Positions 1 through 8,637 of a stretch of 21,255 nt of DNA are shown here, piece after piece. Position numbers and translations under genes: made by a program. The notes beneath the pieces are model-generated. The model worked only from the letters and a program-made list of their open reading frames with translations, ran no database searches and was not told where the DNA came from. Source of the DNA: Pseudomonadota bacterium (GTDB lineage Bacteria; Pseudomonadota; Alphaproteobacteria; Reyranellales; Reyranellaceae); NCBI GenBank assembly GCA_023436825.1, contig JAEZHS010000421.1, positions 1 through 21,255 of the forward strand, in the 5' to 3' direction. The first letter of the stretch is position 1; each line of letters starts with the position of its first letter.

Positions 1-254
1 GGACCAGGAACACTCCGTGCTGTCATCGCGCGCAATAGCGCGCCGGGATGATAGGAGACCTGCCCACGTATTCCATCGAGGCCAGCGGCTCATCGATCGG
101 CCGCACAAACAGGCCGGACACATGACCACTCCTACTTCTCGCCAAAAGATGCTGATAAACCCCTTGCGAAACGGGGGCCGTCCACACATGACAGACATGC
201 GGTAGCCCACGGTTTCGCCTCGTTTTCCACAAGATGAGCGAGCAATAGTGCCCC
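1..254. other. Gene-free region upstream of dnaE
   Basis: I see no convincing coding sequence here. A plus-strand frame open from the window edge to about 205 and a minus-strand frame from 262 to 23 are both short and match no family I recognise. The stretch from about 140 to 250 is less GC-rich than the genes around it, as expected for a promoter-containing region. Many alphaproteobacteria have lolC/lolD just upstream of dnaE, but no ABC-ATPase C-terminus is recognisable here. No promoter boxes stand out clearly enough to annotate. Confidence 0.4.
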
Positions 255-3200
255 GTGGCCATCGCTGATTTCGTCCATTTGAAAGTCCGGTCTGCCTATT
301 CGCTCACCGAAGGGGCGAACAAGGTCGACAAGATCGTGTCGCTCGCCAAAGAGAACGCGATGCCGGCTGTCGGCGTCACCGATCGCAACAATCTCTTCGG
401 TGCGCTGGAATTCTCGCAGTATGCGGCCAAGGGCGGCATCCAGCCGATCACCGGCTGTGAGCTCGGCATCCGCCGGGAGGACGGCACCGGCAACGGGCCA
501 CCGGGTAAGATCGTGCCGGCCGATTGGCTGACCCTGCTGGTCCAGAACGAGACGGGCTATCGCAACCTCATGCGGCTGGTCAGCCGCGCCCATCTGGAGT
601 TCAAGGCGGGTTCGCTGTCGGCCCTGCCGCTGGCGGAGCTGGAGGGCAACACCGAGGGCCTGCTGGCCTTGGCCGGTTATGCCAGCAGCGCGCTCGGTCG
701 CCTTCTGCTGACCGGCCAGATGCCCGCCGCGACGCATCAGCTCGAGCGGCTGCAGTCTCTGTTCGATGGTCGGCTCTATATCGAGCTGCAGCGCCACGGC
801 GAGGATGCCGAGCGGCGGATCGAGCCCGCGCTGCTCGATCTCGCCTACGAGCGCGGCGTGCCGCTGGTCGCCACCAATGACGTGCACTACCCCAAGGCCG
901 CGATGTACGAGGCGCACGACGTGCTGCTGTGCATCGAGCAGGGCGCGCACATCGAGGATCCCAACCGGCGCCGGCTCACGCCCGAGCACTATTTCAAGTC
1001 GGCCGCCCAGATGCGCGAGCTCTTCGCCGACCTGCCCGAGGCCTGCGACAACACGCTGACCATCGCCCGGCGCTGCGCCTACATGCCGGCGCCGCGCAAG
1101 CCGATCCTGCCGCGCTACACCAAGCTCGCCGACCGTACCGAAAAGGAAGCGCTGACCGAAATGGCCGAGACGGGCCTCATGGCCTTGAAGCAGGGCGGCC
1201 GCCTGTCACCCGACATCGAGTTCAAGGCCTACCAGGATCGCCTGGGCTACGAGCTCGACATGATCGATAAGATGGGCTTCTCGGGCTACTTCCTGATCGT
1301 CGCCGACTTCATCCAGTGGGCAAAGGACCACGACGTGCCGGTTGGCCCGGGCCGTGGCTCGGGAGCGGGCTCCCTGGTCGCCTGGGCGCTCAAGGTCACG
1401 GATCTCGACCCGCTGCGCTGGGGGCTGATCTTCGAGCGCTTCCTCAATCCCGAACGCGTGTCGATGCCGGACTTCGACATCGACTTCTGCCAGGACAAGC
1501 GCGACCAGGTCATCCGCTACGTGCGTGACGAGTATGGTCACGACCGCGTCGCCGCCATCATCACCTTCGGCAAGCTGCAGGCGAGGGCGGTGCTGCGCGA
1601 CGTCGGCCGCGTTCTGGGCATGCCCTACGGCCAGGTCGACCGCATCTGCAAGCTGGTGCCCAACAACCCCGCCAAGCCGGTCACTCTTGCCCAGGCGCTG
1701 GAGAGTGAGCAGCTGCTGAAGGAGCAGTACGCTGCCGACGATGAGATCAAGCGCCTGATCGACCTGGCACTGCAGCTCGAAGGCCTCTACCGCAACGCCT
1801 CGACGCATGCCGCCGGCGTCGTGATCGGCGATCGGCCTTTGGATCAGCTCGTGCCGCTGTTCCGCGATACCGACAACAAGGATTCCCTGCCGGCCACCCA
1901 GTTCAACATGAAATGGGTCGAGCCGGCCGGGCTGGTGAAGTTCGACTTTCTCGGCCTAAAGACGCTGACCGTGATCGAGAAGGCCTGCGACCTGATCGGA
2001 CGGGACAAGATCGATATCGCCAAGCTGCCGCTCGACGATCGCAAGACTTACGAGCTGCTGGCCCGCGGCGACAGCCTGGGCGTGTTTCAGATCGAGGGCA
2101 GCGGCATGCGCGACGTGCTGCGCAAGCTGAAACCCGACCGCTTCGAGGACATCATCGCCGTGGTGGCGCTCTACCGGCCCGGCCCGATGGAGAACATCCC
2201 GAGCTACATCAAGCGCAAGCACGGCGAGGAGCAGCCCGACTACCTGCACCCGTTGCTGGAAGGAATCCTGAAGGAGACCTACGGCATCATGATCTACCAG
2301 GAGCAGGTCATGCAGATCGCCCAGGTGCTGTCGGGTTACACGCTGGGCGGCGCCGACCTGTTGCGCCGCGCCATGGGCAAGAAGATCCAGGCCGAGATGG
2401 ACGCTCAGCGCGCCCAGTTCATCGAGGGTGCCAAGAGGAACGGCGTCGAGGGTGGCCGCGCCTCCTCGATCTTCGACCAGGTCGACAAGTTCGCGGGCTA
2501 TGGCTTCAACAAGAGTCATGCCGCGGCCTACGCGCTCGTCTGCTACCAGACGGCCTACCTGAAGGCGAATCACCCCGTCGAGTTTTTTGCGGCGTCGATG
2601 ACACTGGATATGGGCAATGCCGACAAGATCGGCAATTTTCGCCGCGAGCTGGAGCGCCTACAGATCCCGCTGTTGCCGCCCGACATCAACAAGTCGATGG
2701 CCGAGTTCGCCGTCGAGCAGGCTGAAGGCAAACTGGGCGTGCGCTATGCACTCGCCGCGATCAAGGGTGTCGGCCGCGAGGCCATGAACCGCCTCACGGA
2801 GGAGCGCCAGGCCAACGGGCCCTTCAAGGACCTGTTCGACGTCGCCGAACGCCTCGACCAGCGCGTGATCAACAAGCGCCTGTTGGAAAGCCTGGTGAAG
2901 GCCGGCGCCTTCGATTCACTGAACAAGAACCGCGCCCAGACGTTCGGTGCGGTCGAGGCGCTCAGCCGCCACTCGCAGGCTACGCACGAATCCCGCGGCA
3001 GCAACCAGAACAGCCTGTTCGGCGACGATACGGCCCAGCGCCGGCCTCAGCTTCCCAAGGTGCCCGACTGGGCGCCGATGGAGCGCCTGCAGAACGAGTT
3101 CACCGCCATCGGCTTCTATCTCTCCTCGCATCCGCTGGCGGCCTACGAGCGGAGCCTGGAGCGTCTGCGCGTGACGCGCGCTGCCGACCTGCAGGCGTTG

Positions 3201-3698
3201 CTCACGCGTGGCGTATCCGGCCGCATCAGGCTCGCCGGTACCGTCATCGACCGCCAGGAGCGCACCTCGGCCAAGGGCAACCGCTTCGCCTTCGTGCAGT
3301 GCTCGGACCAGTCCGGCGCCTTCGAGCTCACCGTCTTCAGCGAGCTCTTGGGGAGCAAACGCAATCTCCTGGAAGCCGGGCAGGCGATCCTGGCCTCGGC
3401 CGATGGCCGGCTTGACGGCGAGCAGGTGAAGCTGACAGCACAGACGGTGGAGAAGCTCGACGACGCGGTCGCCAATGCCGCGGCCGGCCTGCGCATCGAG
3501 CTGTCGGATCCGGGCGCGCTCGAGCCGTTGCGCAAGGCGCTGGAAGGCAAGCGAGGTCGCAGCCGCGTCACGCTGGTTGTGCCGATGCCGGACGACGCCG
3601 AGGCTGAGGTGACCTTGCCCGGCAGCTATTCGATCGCCGCCGGCCTGCGCGACACCATCGGCGGCCTGCCTGGCATTGCGCAGGTGGAGGAGATTTGA
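255..3698 (+). CDS. dnaE: DNA polymerase III subunit alpha
   Basis: Catalytic subunit of the replicative DNA polymerase III (C-family), 1147 aa, normal length for alphaproteobacterial DnaE. The order is PHP domain (about residues 5-280), polymerase core, tandem HhH region, OB fold (about 985-1060) and C-terminal domain. The catalytic acidic residues are visible: D406 and D408 in the PDFDIDF motif, and D564 in KFDFLGLK. These correspond to D401, D403 and D555 of the E. coli enzyme. A beta-clamp binding motif QNSLF lies at 918-922. The PHP metal-site motif is degenerate (H8, K10, R12 where an active PHP site has three histidines), so proofreading presumably depends on a separate DnaQ. The start is GTG at 255, the only start codon that gives the conserved N-terminus; its ribosome-binding site is weak. 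The stop overlaps the next gene. Confidence 0.98.
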   Translation: MAIADFVHLKVRSAYSLTEGANKVDKIVSLAKENAMPAVGVTDRNNLFGALEFSQYAAKGGIQPITGCELGIRREDGTGNGPPGKIVPADWLTLLVQNETGYRNLMRLVSRAHLEFKAGSLSALPLAELEGNTEGLLALAGYASSALGRLLLTGQMPAATHQLERLQSLFDGRLYIELQRHGEDAERRIEPALLDLAYERGVPLVATNDVHYPKAAMYEAHDVLLCIEQGAHIEDPNRRRLTPEHYFKSAAQMRELFADLPEACDNTLTIARRCAYMPAPRKPILPRYTKLADRTEKEALTEMAETGLMALKQGGRLSPDIEFKAYQDRLGYELDMIDKMGFSGYFLIVADFIQWAKDHDVPVGPGRGSGAGSLVAWALKVTDLDPLRWGLIFERFLNPERVSMPDFDIDFCQDKRDQVIRYVRDEYGHDRVAAIITFGKLQARAVLRDVGRVLGMPYGQVDRICKLVPNNPAKPVTLAQALESEQLLKEQYAADDEIKRLIDLALQLEGLYRNASTHAAGVVIGDRPLDQLVPLFRDTDNKDSLPATQFNMKWVEPAGLVKFDFLGLKTLTVIEKACDLIGRDKIDIAKLPLDDRKTYELLARGDSLGVFQIEGSGMRDVLRKLKPDRFEDIIAVVALYRPGPMENIPSYIKRKHGEEQPDYLHPLLEGILKETYGIMIYQEQVMQIAQVLSGYTLGGADLLRRAMGKKIQAEMDAQRAQFIEGAKRNGVEGGRASSIFDQVDKFAGYGFNKSHAAAYALVCYQTAYLKANHPVEFFAASMTLDMGNADKIGNFRRELERLQIPLLPPDINKSMAEFAVEQAEGKLGVRYALAAIKGVGREAMNRLTEERQANGPFKDLFDVAERLDQRVINKRLLESLVKAGAFDSLNKNRAQTFGAVEALSRHSQATHESRGSNQNSLFGDDTAQRRPQLPKVPDWAPMERLQNEFTAIGFYLSSHPLAAYERSLERLRVTRAADLQALLTRGVSGRIRLAGTVIDRQERTSAKGNRFAFVQCSDQSGAFELTVFSELLGSKRNLLEAGQAILASADGRLDGEQVKLTAQTVEKLDDAVANAAAGLRIELSDPGALEPLRKALEGKRGRSRVTLVVPMPDDAEAEVTLPGSYSIAAGLRDTIGGLPGIAQVEEI

Positions 3699-4708
3699 GC
3701 CGGCAGCCCGGCCTGTTCGAGCAATCCGCACCTCCGCCCCGGCGGCGCGCCGCGGCAGGCGAAGTCAGGCCGGCCTGGGATTCTCCCTTGCTCGGAGCGC
3801 CGGCCTTGCCGACCGACATCCGGCTCGGCACATCGTCGTGGTTCTTTCCCGGCTGGCGTGGCCTCGTGTACGACGGCGTCCATCCGCAGATCGCGCTCAG
3901 CAAGCGCGGATTGGAGGCCTATGCCCAGATCCCATTGCTGCGTACGGTCAGTCTCGATCGCACGTTCTACGCGCCGATCACCACCGTTCAGTATCAGGGC
4001 TATGCCCGACAGGTGCCCGATCACTTCAGCTTCATCGTCAAGGCGCCGGCACTGGTATGCGATGCCGTGATGCGCGACGAGGAGGGCAGGGGGAAGGTGC
4101 CCAATCCCCATTTCCTCGATCCCACCATCGCCACCCGCGAGTTCATCGTGCCCTGCCTCGAGGGGCTGGGCGCCAAGGCGGGGCCTTTGGTCTTCCAGAT
4201 CTCACCATTGCCACGCGGCCTGGTGGAGGAGGCGGCGACCCTTGTCGAGCGACTGGCGGCGTTCTTCGCCGCCTTGCCGCAGGAGTTGGGCAAGCACAGG
4301 CCCTTGTACGCCCTGGAGCTGCGCAATGCCGAGCTGCTGACGCCGCGCCTGATGAAGATGCTGGCAGCCGCCGGCGTCCGTTACTGCGTCGGCCTGCACG
4401 ACCGCATGCCCGAGGTCGAACGCCAGGAGGCCGCGCTCAAGGCGCTGGACGGCGACATGCCTGGACCGCTGGTGGTGCGTTGGAACCTGCATCGCGGGTT
4501 CCTCTATCAGGCCGCGAGGCAGCGCTACGAGCCGTTCGATCGGCTGGTCGACGAGGACCTGGAAACCCGACTGGTCCTGGCCCGCATGGCGGCCAATGCC
4601 TTCAAGGCCAAGCGCAAGGTATGGGTCACGGCCAACAACAAGGCCGAGGGCAGTGCGCCACTTTCGCTGGTCAAACTGGCCGAGGAAATCGCCAAGCTGG
4701 TGGCGTAA
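3695..4708 (+). CDS. DUF72 (YecE-like) family protein
   Basis: A 337-aa protein of the DUF72/YecE family, which has a TIM-barrel fold; its biochemical role is unsettled. The family signature appears early as LGTSSWFFPGW (about residues 44-54). It is followed by an FYAPI segment, a DHFSFIVKAP strand and VFQISPLPRG, all typical of DUF72. The N-terminal 40 residues are proline/arginine-rich and variable. The start is TTG at 3695, overlapping the dnaE stop (TTGA). A strong ribosome-binding site, GGTGGAGGAG, sits just upstream inside the end of dnaE, so translational coupling to dnaE is likely. The family call is firm but function cannot be assigned. Confidence 0.93.
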   Translation: MSRQPGLFEQSAPPPRRRAAAGEVRPAWDSPLLGAPALPTDIRLGTSSWFFPGWRGLVYDGVHPQIALSKRGLEAYAQIPLLRTVSLDRTFYAPITTVQYQGYARQVPDHFSFIVKAPALVCDAVMRDEEGRGKVPNPHFLDPTIATREFIVPCLEGLGAKAGPLVFQISPLPRGLVEEAATLVERLAAFFAALPQELGKHRPLYALELRNAELLTPRLMKMLAAAGVRYCVGLHDRMPEVERQEAALKALDGDMPGPLVVRWNLHRGFLYQAARQRYEPFDRLVDEDLETRLVLARMAANAFKAKRKVWVTANNKAEGSAPLSLVKLAEEIAKLVA

Positions 4709-4763
4709 GCCTGCGCTTAGAATTCTCTCGGCGAATTAATTGATGAAGAGCGGGAGGACGCTC

Positions 4764-5753
4764 ATGCAGGCAACAAAATGGAGGCGACGTGCCCTCGTCG
4801 CAGCAGCGATGGCAGGCATCGCTGCGGGGGCGATGCAGATACCGGCTAGCGCACAGGACTTTCCGCACAGGCCGATCACGATCGTCGTTCCGTTCGGTCC
4901 TGGCACGGCCAACGACATCATCGCCCGCCAGCTCGCTCAGGATATGAGCGGCACGCTGGGCCAGAGCGTCATCGTCGACAATCGAGCCGGCGCCACCGGC
5001 AACATCGCGACCGACTTCGTCGCGAAATCGCGACCCGACGGCTACACATTGCTGATTGCCTCCACGAGCCTCCTTCTGAACCAGGTTACCGGCAACGCGA
5101 CTGCCGACCTGACGAAGGATTTCACGCCTGTCGCCTTCAGCGGCAGTACAGTCTATTCGACGTTCGTACCTAACGAGCTTCCGGCGAAGAACGTGGCCGA
5201 ACTGGTCGCGCTCGCCCGCCAGCAGCCCGGCAAACTGAACTACGCAGGCTACGTCGGCGGCTTGCCGCAGTTCCTGGGCGAGATGTTGAATCGTGCGGCC
5301 AGGATCAACACGGTGATGGTGCCATACAAGAGCACGACCGACGCCCTAGTCGACTTGATGGCCAATCGCATCCAGATCTGGTTCACCCCTATCGCGTCGG
5401 GCGTTCCGGTCCAAAGCGCCAAGCAGGCCCGCATGCTCGCCGTCACCGGTGAGACCCGGTCGCGCGTGCTGCCCGAAATCCCGACGTTCAAGGAAGCGGG
5501 CTACCCCGACATGACCGTCGACGTCGCCTATTTCCTGCTGGCGGCAAAGGGCACGCCGCAAGCGGCGGTCGATAAGCTGTCCGGCGCGATCGGCAAGGCG
5601 CTGGAGAATCCCAAGGTCAAGCAAACCCTGCTCACTCAAGGCATTGAGGAAAAGCGGGGGAGCCCCGGCGAGGTAGGTACTTACCTTGCCGCGGAAATCC
5701 GCCGCTGGAGCGAAATCGTCAAGCTTTCAGCGCCGTCTGGCGCCGGCAAGTAA
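4764..5753 (+). CDS. Bug-family (TctC-like) tripartite tricarboxylate receptor protein
   Basis: Predicted periplasmic solute-binding protein of 329 aa. The family binds small carboxylates and related compounds for TctAB-type transporters; the ligand cannot be read from sequence. I chose ATG 4764 because GGGAGGA (4752-4758) lies 5 nt upstream and the product then begins with a clean Sec signal peptide: basic WRRR, hydrophobic A/M/G run, ASA cleavage near residue 30. Upstream in-frame TTG 4740 and ATG 4743 lack such a site. The mature start, PHRPITIVVPFGPG, and the later motifs VDNRAGATGNIA and PEIPTFKEAGYPD are diagnostic of the Bug family. No tctA or tctB gene is nearby, so it is an orphan receptor, a common situation for this family. 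Its place between dnaE/DUF72 and rpsB is unusual. Confidence 0.94.
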   Translation: MQATKWRRRALVAAAMAGIAAGAMQIPASAQDFPHRPITIVVPFGPGTANDIIARQLAQDMSGTLGQSVIVDNRAGATGNIATDFVAKSRPDGYTLLIASTSLLLNQVTGNATADLTKDFTPVAFSGSTVYSTFVPNELPAKNVAELVALARQQPGKLNYAGYVGGLPQFLGEMLNRAARINTVMVPYKSTTDALVDLMANRIQIWFTPIASGVPVQSAKQARMLAVTGETRSRVLPEIPTFKEAGYPDMTVDVAYFLLAAKGTPQAAVDKLSGAIGKALENPKVKQTLLTQGIEEKRGSPGEVGTYLAAEIRRWSEIVKLSAPSGAGK

Positions 5754-5785
5754 GGCTGATATTGGCTCCTAAATCATTGATTTCC

Positions 5786-5813
5786 TTGATACTTGCATTC
5801 GGCCTCGTAAGTC
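5786..5813 (+). promoter_or_regulatory. Putative promoter for rpsB
   Basis: TTGATA (5786-5791) is followed after 16 nt by TAAGTC (5808-5813), a loose match to a sigma-70-type promoter. It lies in the AT-richer first part of the Bug-rpsB gap, about 135 nt before rpsB. The -35 box is good and the -10 box is poor. The call rests mainly on position: a highly expressed ribosomal operon needs its own promoter here. Confidence 0.35.
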
Positions 5814-5845
5814 TTTAGAACCACGCCCACTTCGCACGCGGGTTT

Positions 5846-5910
5846 GCGGTCGACGGGGAGACATCCCGCCGCTCGCTCCGGTGCCCTCCGAAGCCTTGGC
5901 CAAGGAGGGC
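5846..5910 (+). promoter_or_regulatory. Structured 5' leader of rpsB (two hairpins)
   Basis: Two inverted repeats lie in the leader. The first pairs GCGG (5846-5849) with CCGC (5869-5872) and CGGG (5854-5857) with CCCG (5865-5868). The second pairs GCCCTCC (5883-5889) with GGAGGGC (5904-5910) and encloses the perfect palindrome CCTTGGCCAAGG (5894-5905), which could form as an alternative. No U-tract follows, so these are not obvious terminators. Ribosomal protein S2 represses its own mRNA in some bacteria, and a similar control here is inference only. Confidence 0.4.
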
Positions 5911-5948
5911 GACGCCCGCGGAGGCCCAACCGGAAAAGGAGAAACGGC

Positions 5949-6743
5949 ATGGCTATGCCGACCTTTACAATGCGTCAGTTGCTGGAAGCGGGTGTCCATT
6001 TCGGTCACCACACCCGGCGTTGGAACCCCAAGATGAAGCCGTACCTGTTCGGGGTGCGCAACGGGGTCCATATCATCGATCTCACCAAGACCGTGCCATT
6101 GCTGGAGCAGGCGCTGTTGCAGGTCCGCCAGGTCGTGTCCAATGGCGGCCGTGTGCTGTTCGTCGGCACCAAGGCGGCGGCTGCCGAGCGCATCGCCGAC
6201 GCGGCCAAGCGCTGCGGCCAGTACTACGTCAACCACCGTTGGTTGGGCGGCATGATCACCAACTGGCAGACGATCTCTGCCTCGATCAAGCGCCTGCGCG
6301 AGCTCGATGATCGACTGAAGGGTGACGTCGTCGGCCTGACCAAGAAGGAGCAGCTCGACCTCACGCGCGAGCGCGACAAGCTCGAGCGGTCGCTGGGCGG
6401 CATCAAGGAAATGGGCGGCACGCCCGACATGCTGTTCATCATCGATACCAACAAGGAAGCGATCGCGGTCCAGGAGGCGCGCAAGCGCGGCATCCCGATC
6501 GTGGCGGTGCTCGACAGCAACTCCGATCCCGACGGTGTCGACTATCCGGTTCCGGGCAACGACGACGCCATCCGCGCCGTATCGCTCTACTGCGAGCTGA
6601 TGTCCGGCGCAGTGCTCGACGGCATCCGCGCCGAGATCGCGGCTTCCGGCGGTGACGTCGGCGAGCTGGGCGAACCGCCGGCCGATGAAGTGCCCGCCAC
6701 CGATACCGACGGCGCGGGCGCCGAAGCCTCGCCGGCCGAATAG
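5949..6743 (+). CDS. rpsB: 30S ribosomal protein S2
   Basis: Ribosomal protein uS2 of the small subunit, 264 aa. The N-terminus [20 protein letters not shown] and the segment [16 protein letters not shown] are unmistakable S2 signatures, as is [19 protein letters not shown]. The start is ATG 5949, with AAGGAG (5936-5941) at 7-nt spacing; in-frame upstream starts would add non-conserved residues. The last 30 or so residues form an acidic, alanine/proline-rich tail beyond the conserved fold, common in alphaproteobacterial S2. It heads the rpsB-tsf cluster. Confidence 0.98.
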   Translation: MAMPTFTMRQLLEAGVHFGHHTRRWNPKMKPYLFGVRNGVHIIDLTKTVPLLEQALLQVRQVVSNGGRVLFVGTKAAAAERIADAAKRCGQYYVNHRWLGGMITNWQTISASIKRLRELDDRLKGDVVGLTKKEQLDLTRERDKLERSLGGIKEMGGTPDMLFIIDTNKEAIAVQEARKRGIPIVAVLDSNSDPDGVDYPVPGNDDAIRAVSLYCELMSGAVLDGIRAEIAASGGDVGELGEPPADEVPATDTDGAGAEASPAE

Positions 6744-6771
6744 CGATCCGCGGGGCGCGCCGCTCCCGAGA

Positions 6772-6836
6772 CGCGTCAGAGTCTTCCTCATGCTCCTCTC
6801 CCCCTTGGGGGAGAGGAACATGAGAGTCATGACGCG
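6772..6836. repeat. REP-like long imperfect palindrome between rpsB and tsf
   Basis: A 65-nt imperfect inverted repeat. The core is a perfect 10-bp stem, CCTCTCCCCC (6795-6804) against GGGGGAGAGG (6807-6816), with a TT centre. Beyond a small internal mismatch, CATG (6789-6792) faces CATG (6819-6822). The outermost arms CGCGTCA (6772-6778) and TGACGCG (6830-6836) also match. It resembles the dispersed palindromic elements of GC-rich proteobacterial genomes. It could also act as a transcription attenuator or mRNA-processing hairpin between rpsB and tsf. There is no U-tract after it, so it is not a canonical terminator. Confidence 0.7.
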
Positions 6837-6908
6837 CGGGTAGTCTGGCACGCTCCCAGCAATGGGCTTTCTCAATGAACGCGCTCGATGCGCGAGACGG
6901 AGTGATAC

Positions 6909-7835
6909 ATGGCTGAGATCACGGCCTCCCTGGTCAGGGAACTGCGCGAAAAGACCGGCGCAGGCATGATGGACTGCAAGAAGGCGCTGAGCGAGGTCGC
7001 GGGCGATCTCGAGAAGGCGGTCGACTGGCTGCGGACCAAGGGTTTGTCGGCGGCGGCCAAGAAGGCTGGCCGCGTCGCAGCCGAGGGCCTGGTCGGCGTG
7101 GTCGCCAACGGCGCCCGTGGCGCGGTCATCGAGGTCAATGCCGAGACCGACTTCGTCGGCCGCAATGACCTGTTCCAGAAGTTCGTGGGCGACGTCGCGA
7201 AGCTCGCGCTCGACAATGGTGGCGACCTCGCCAAGGTCGCGGCGGCGCCGTACCCCGGCACCGGCCGCGACGTGCAGGGCGAGCTCACGCACCTGATCGC
7301 CACCATCGGCGAGAACATGTCGCTGCGCCGCGCTGCCATGCTGTCGGTCTCCGACGGCGTCGTCGCCAGCTACATGCACAACAAGGTGGCGCCGGATCTC
7401 GGCAAGATCGGTGTGCTGGTGGCGCTCGAGTCGACCGGCGACAAGGCCAAGCTCGAGGCGCTCGCCAAGCAGCTCGCCATGCACGTGGCGTCGGCCAATC
7501 CGAAGTCGCTGACCATCGATGCCCTCGACAAGGCTGAGGTCGAGCGCGAGCGCGGCGTGCTGACCGAGAAGGCTGCCCAGAGCGGCAAGGCTGCCGACAT
7601 CATCGCCAAGATGGTCGAGGGCGGCATCCGCAAGGCCTACCAGGAATGGGTCCTGCTGGAGCAGGCCTTTATCATGGACGGCAAGACCAAGGTCTCGAAG
7701 GTGGTCGACGATGCCGCCAAGCAGGTCGGCGCCCCGGTCCGTCTGGCGGGCTATCTGCGCTTCGGTCTGGGCGAGGGCATCGAGAAGAAGTCCGAGGACT
7801 TCGCGGCAGAGGTGGCTGCCCAGCTCAAGAAGTAG
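6909..7835 (+). CDS. tsf: Translation elongation factor Ts
   Basis: EF-Ts, the guanine-nucleotide exchange factor that recycles EF-Tu-GDP, 308 aa, normal family length. The N-terminal UBA-like domain carries [19 protein letters not shown] (about residues 9-27). The core carries the hallmark [12 protein letters not shown] and the later LPMH-like segment [14 protein letters not shown]. The start is ATG 6909 with GGAG (6899-6902) 6 nt upstream. It follows rpsB after a 165-nt gap containing the palindrome, so it may be transcribed both with rpsB and separately. Confidence 0.98.
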   Translation: MAEITASLVRELREKTGAGMMDCKKALSEVAGDLEKAVDWLRTKGLSAAAKKAGRVAAEGLVGVVANGARGAVIEVNAETDFVGRNDLFQKFVGDVAKLALDNGGDLAKVAAAPYPGTGRDVQGELTHLIATIGENMSLRRAAMLSVSDGVVASYMHNKVAPDLGKIGVLVALESTGDKAKLEALAKQLAMHVASANPKSLTIDALDKAEVERERGVLTEKAAQSGKAADIIAKMVEGGIRKAYQEWVLLEQAFIMDGKTKVSKVVDDAAKQVGAPVRLAGYLRFGLGEGIEKKSEDFAAEVAAQLKK

Positions 7836-7855
7836 TATGACAACGAACATCGGCG

Positions 7856-7876
7856 CGCGGGCCTGAGAGGCCTGCG
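7856..7876 (+). other. Short hairpin between tsf and pyrH
   Basis: The sequence CGCGGGCCT-GAG-AGGCCTGCG forms a 9-bp stem with one G-U pair and a 3-nt loop, midway in the 74-nt tsf-pyrH gap. No U-run follows, so read-through to pyrH is expected. It may be an attenuator or an RNA-processing or stability element; this is inference from structure alone. Confidence 0.4.
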
Positions 7877-7909
7877 TTGCCCAAGAAAACTGGAGTCTGA
7901 GGCACCCCG

Positions 7910-8635
7910 ATGCCGTCGAGCCCCCGCTATCGCCGCGTTCTGCTTAAGCTCTCGGGCGAGGGGCTCATGGGGAGTCGGGAGTATGGGCTCGATCCCGCCA
8001 TGGTCAGCATGGTGGCCCAGGAGATCAAGACCGTGCACGAGATGGGGGTGCAGGTTTGTCTGGTGATCGGCGGTGGCAACATCTTCCGTGGCGTGTCGGC
8101 CGCTGCATCGGGCATGGACCGGGCGAGCGGCGACTACATGGGCATGCTGGCGACCGTCATCAATTCACTGGCTATGCAGAGCGCACTCGAGCGCCAGGGC
8201 CTGCAGACGCGCGTGCAGTCGGCCATTCCCATGACCACCGTATGCGAGCCGTATATCCGCCGCCGCGCTGCGCGCCACATGGAGAAGGGGCGCGTGGTGA
8301 TCTTTGCCGCCGGCACAGGCAATCCGTTCTTCACGACCGATACGGCCGCCGCCTTGCGCGCGGCCGAGATGGGCGTCGATGGCATGCTGAAAGGCACCCA
8401 GGTCGACGGCGTCTACTCATCCGATCCCAAGAAGGACAAGACGGCGAAGCGATACGATTCACTCACCTACATGGACGTGCTGCAGCGCGACCTGCAGGTC
8501 ATGGACGCCTCGGCGATCTCGCTGGCCCGCGAGAATCGCATTCCCATCATCGTGTTCGACATCCACAAGCCCGGCGCATTCGCCGCCACGATGCGCGGGG
8601 AGGGGACCTTCACCATCATCAGAGACGAGGGCTGA
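7910..8635 (+). CDS. pyrH: UMP kinase
   Basis: Uridylate kinase of the amino-acid-kinase fold, 241 aa. It phosphorylates UMP to UDP in cytosolic pyrimidine nucleotide synthesis. Family motifs: the N-terminal [13 protein letters not shown] phosphate-binding loop, [10 protein letters not shown] (around 50-59), the [14 protein letters not shown] uridylate-binding region, and [16 protein letters not shown] near residue 165. The start is ATG 7910 with GAGG upstream at 7-nt spacing. The stop is 2 nt before frr, in the conserved tsf-pyrH-frr order. Confidence 0.98.
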   Translation: MPSSPRYRRVLLKLSGEGLMGSREYGLDPAMVSMVAQEIKTVHEMGVQVCLVIGGGNIFRGVSAAASGMDRASGDYMGMLATVINSLAMQSALERQGLQTRVQSAIPMTTVCEPYIRRRAARHMEKGRVVIFAAGTGNPFFTTDTAAALRAAEMGVDGMLKGTQVDGVYSSDPKKDKTAKRYDSLTYMDVLQRDLQVMDASAISLARENRIPIIVFDIHKPGAFAATMRGEGTFTIIRDEG

Positions 8636-8637
8636 AG

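Noticed and set aside
23..262. Minus-strand 79-codon frame in the region before dnaE
   Set aside because: It starts inside dnaE, has no ribosome-binding site or family resemblance, and is short enough to occur by chance.
5769..7850. Minus-strand open frame of 693 codons opposite rpsB and tsf
   Set aside because: It runs antisense through two certain genes and their gap, has no family motif, and its composition is what GC-rich codon bias yields on the opposite strand.
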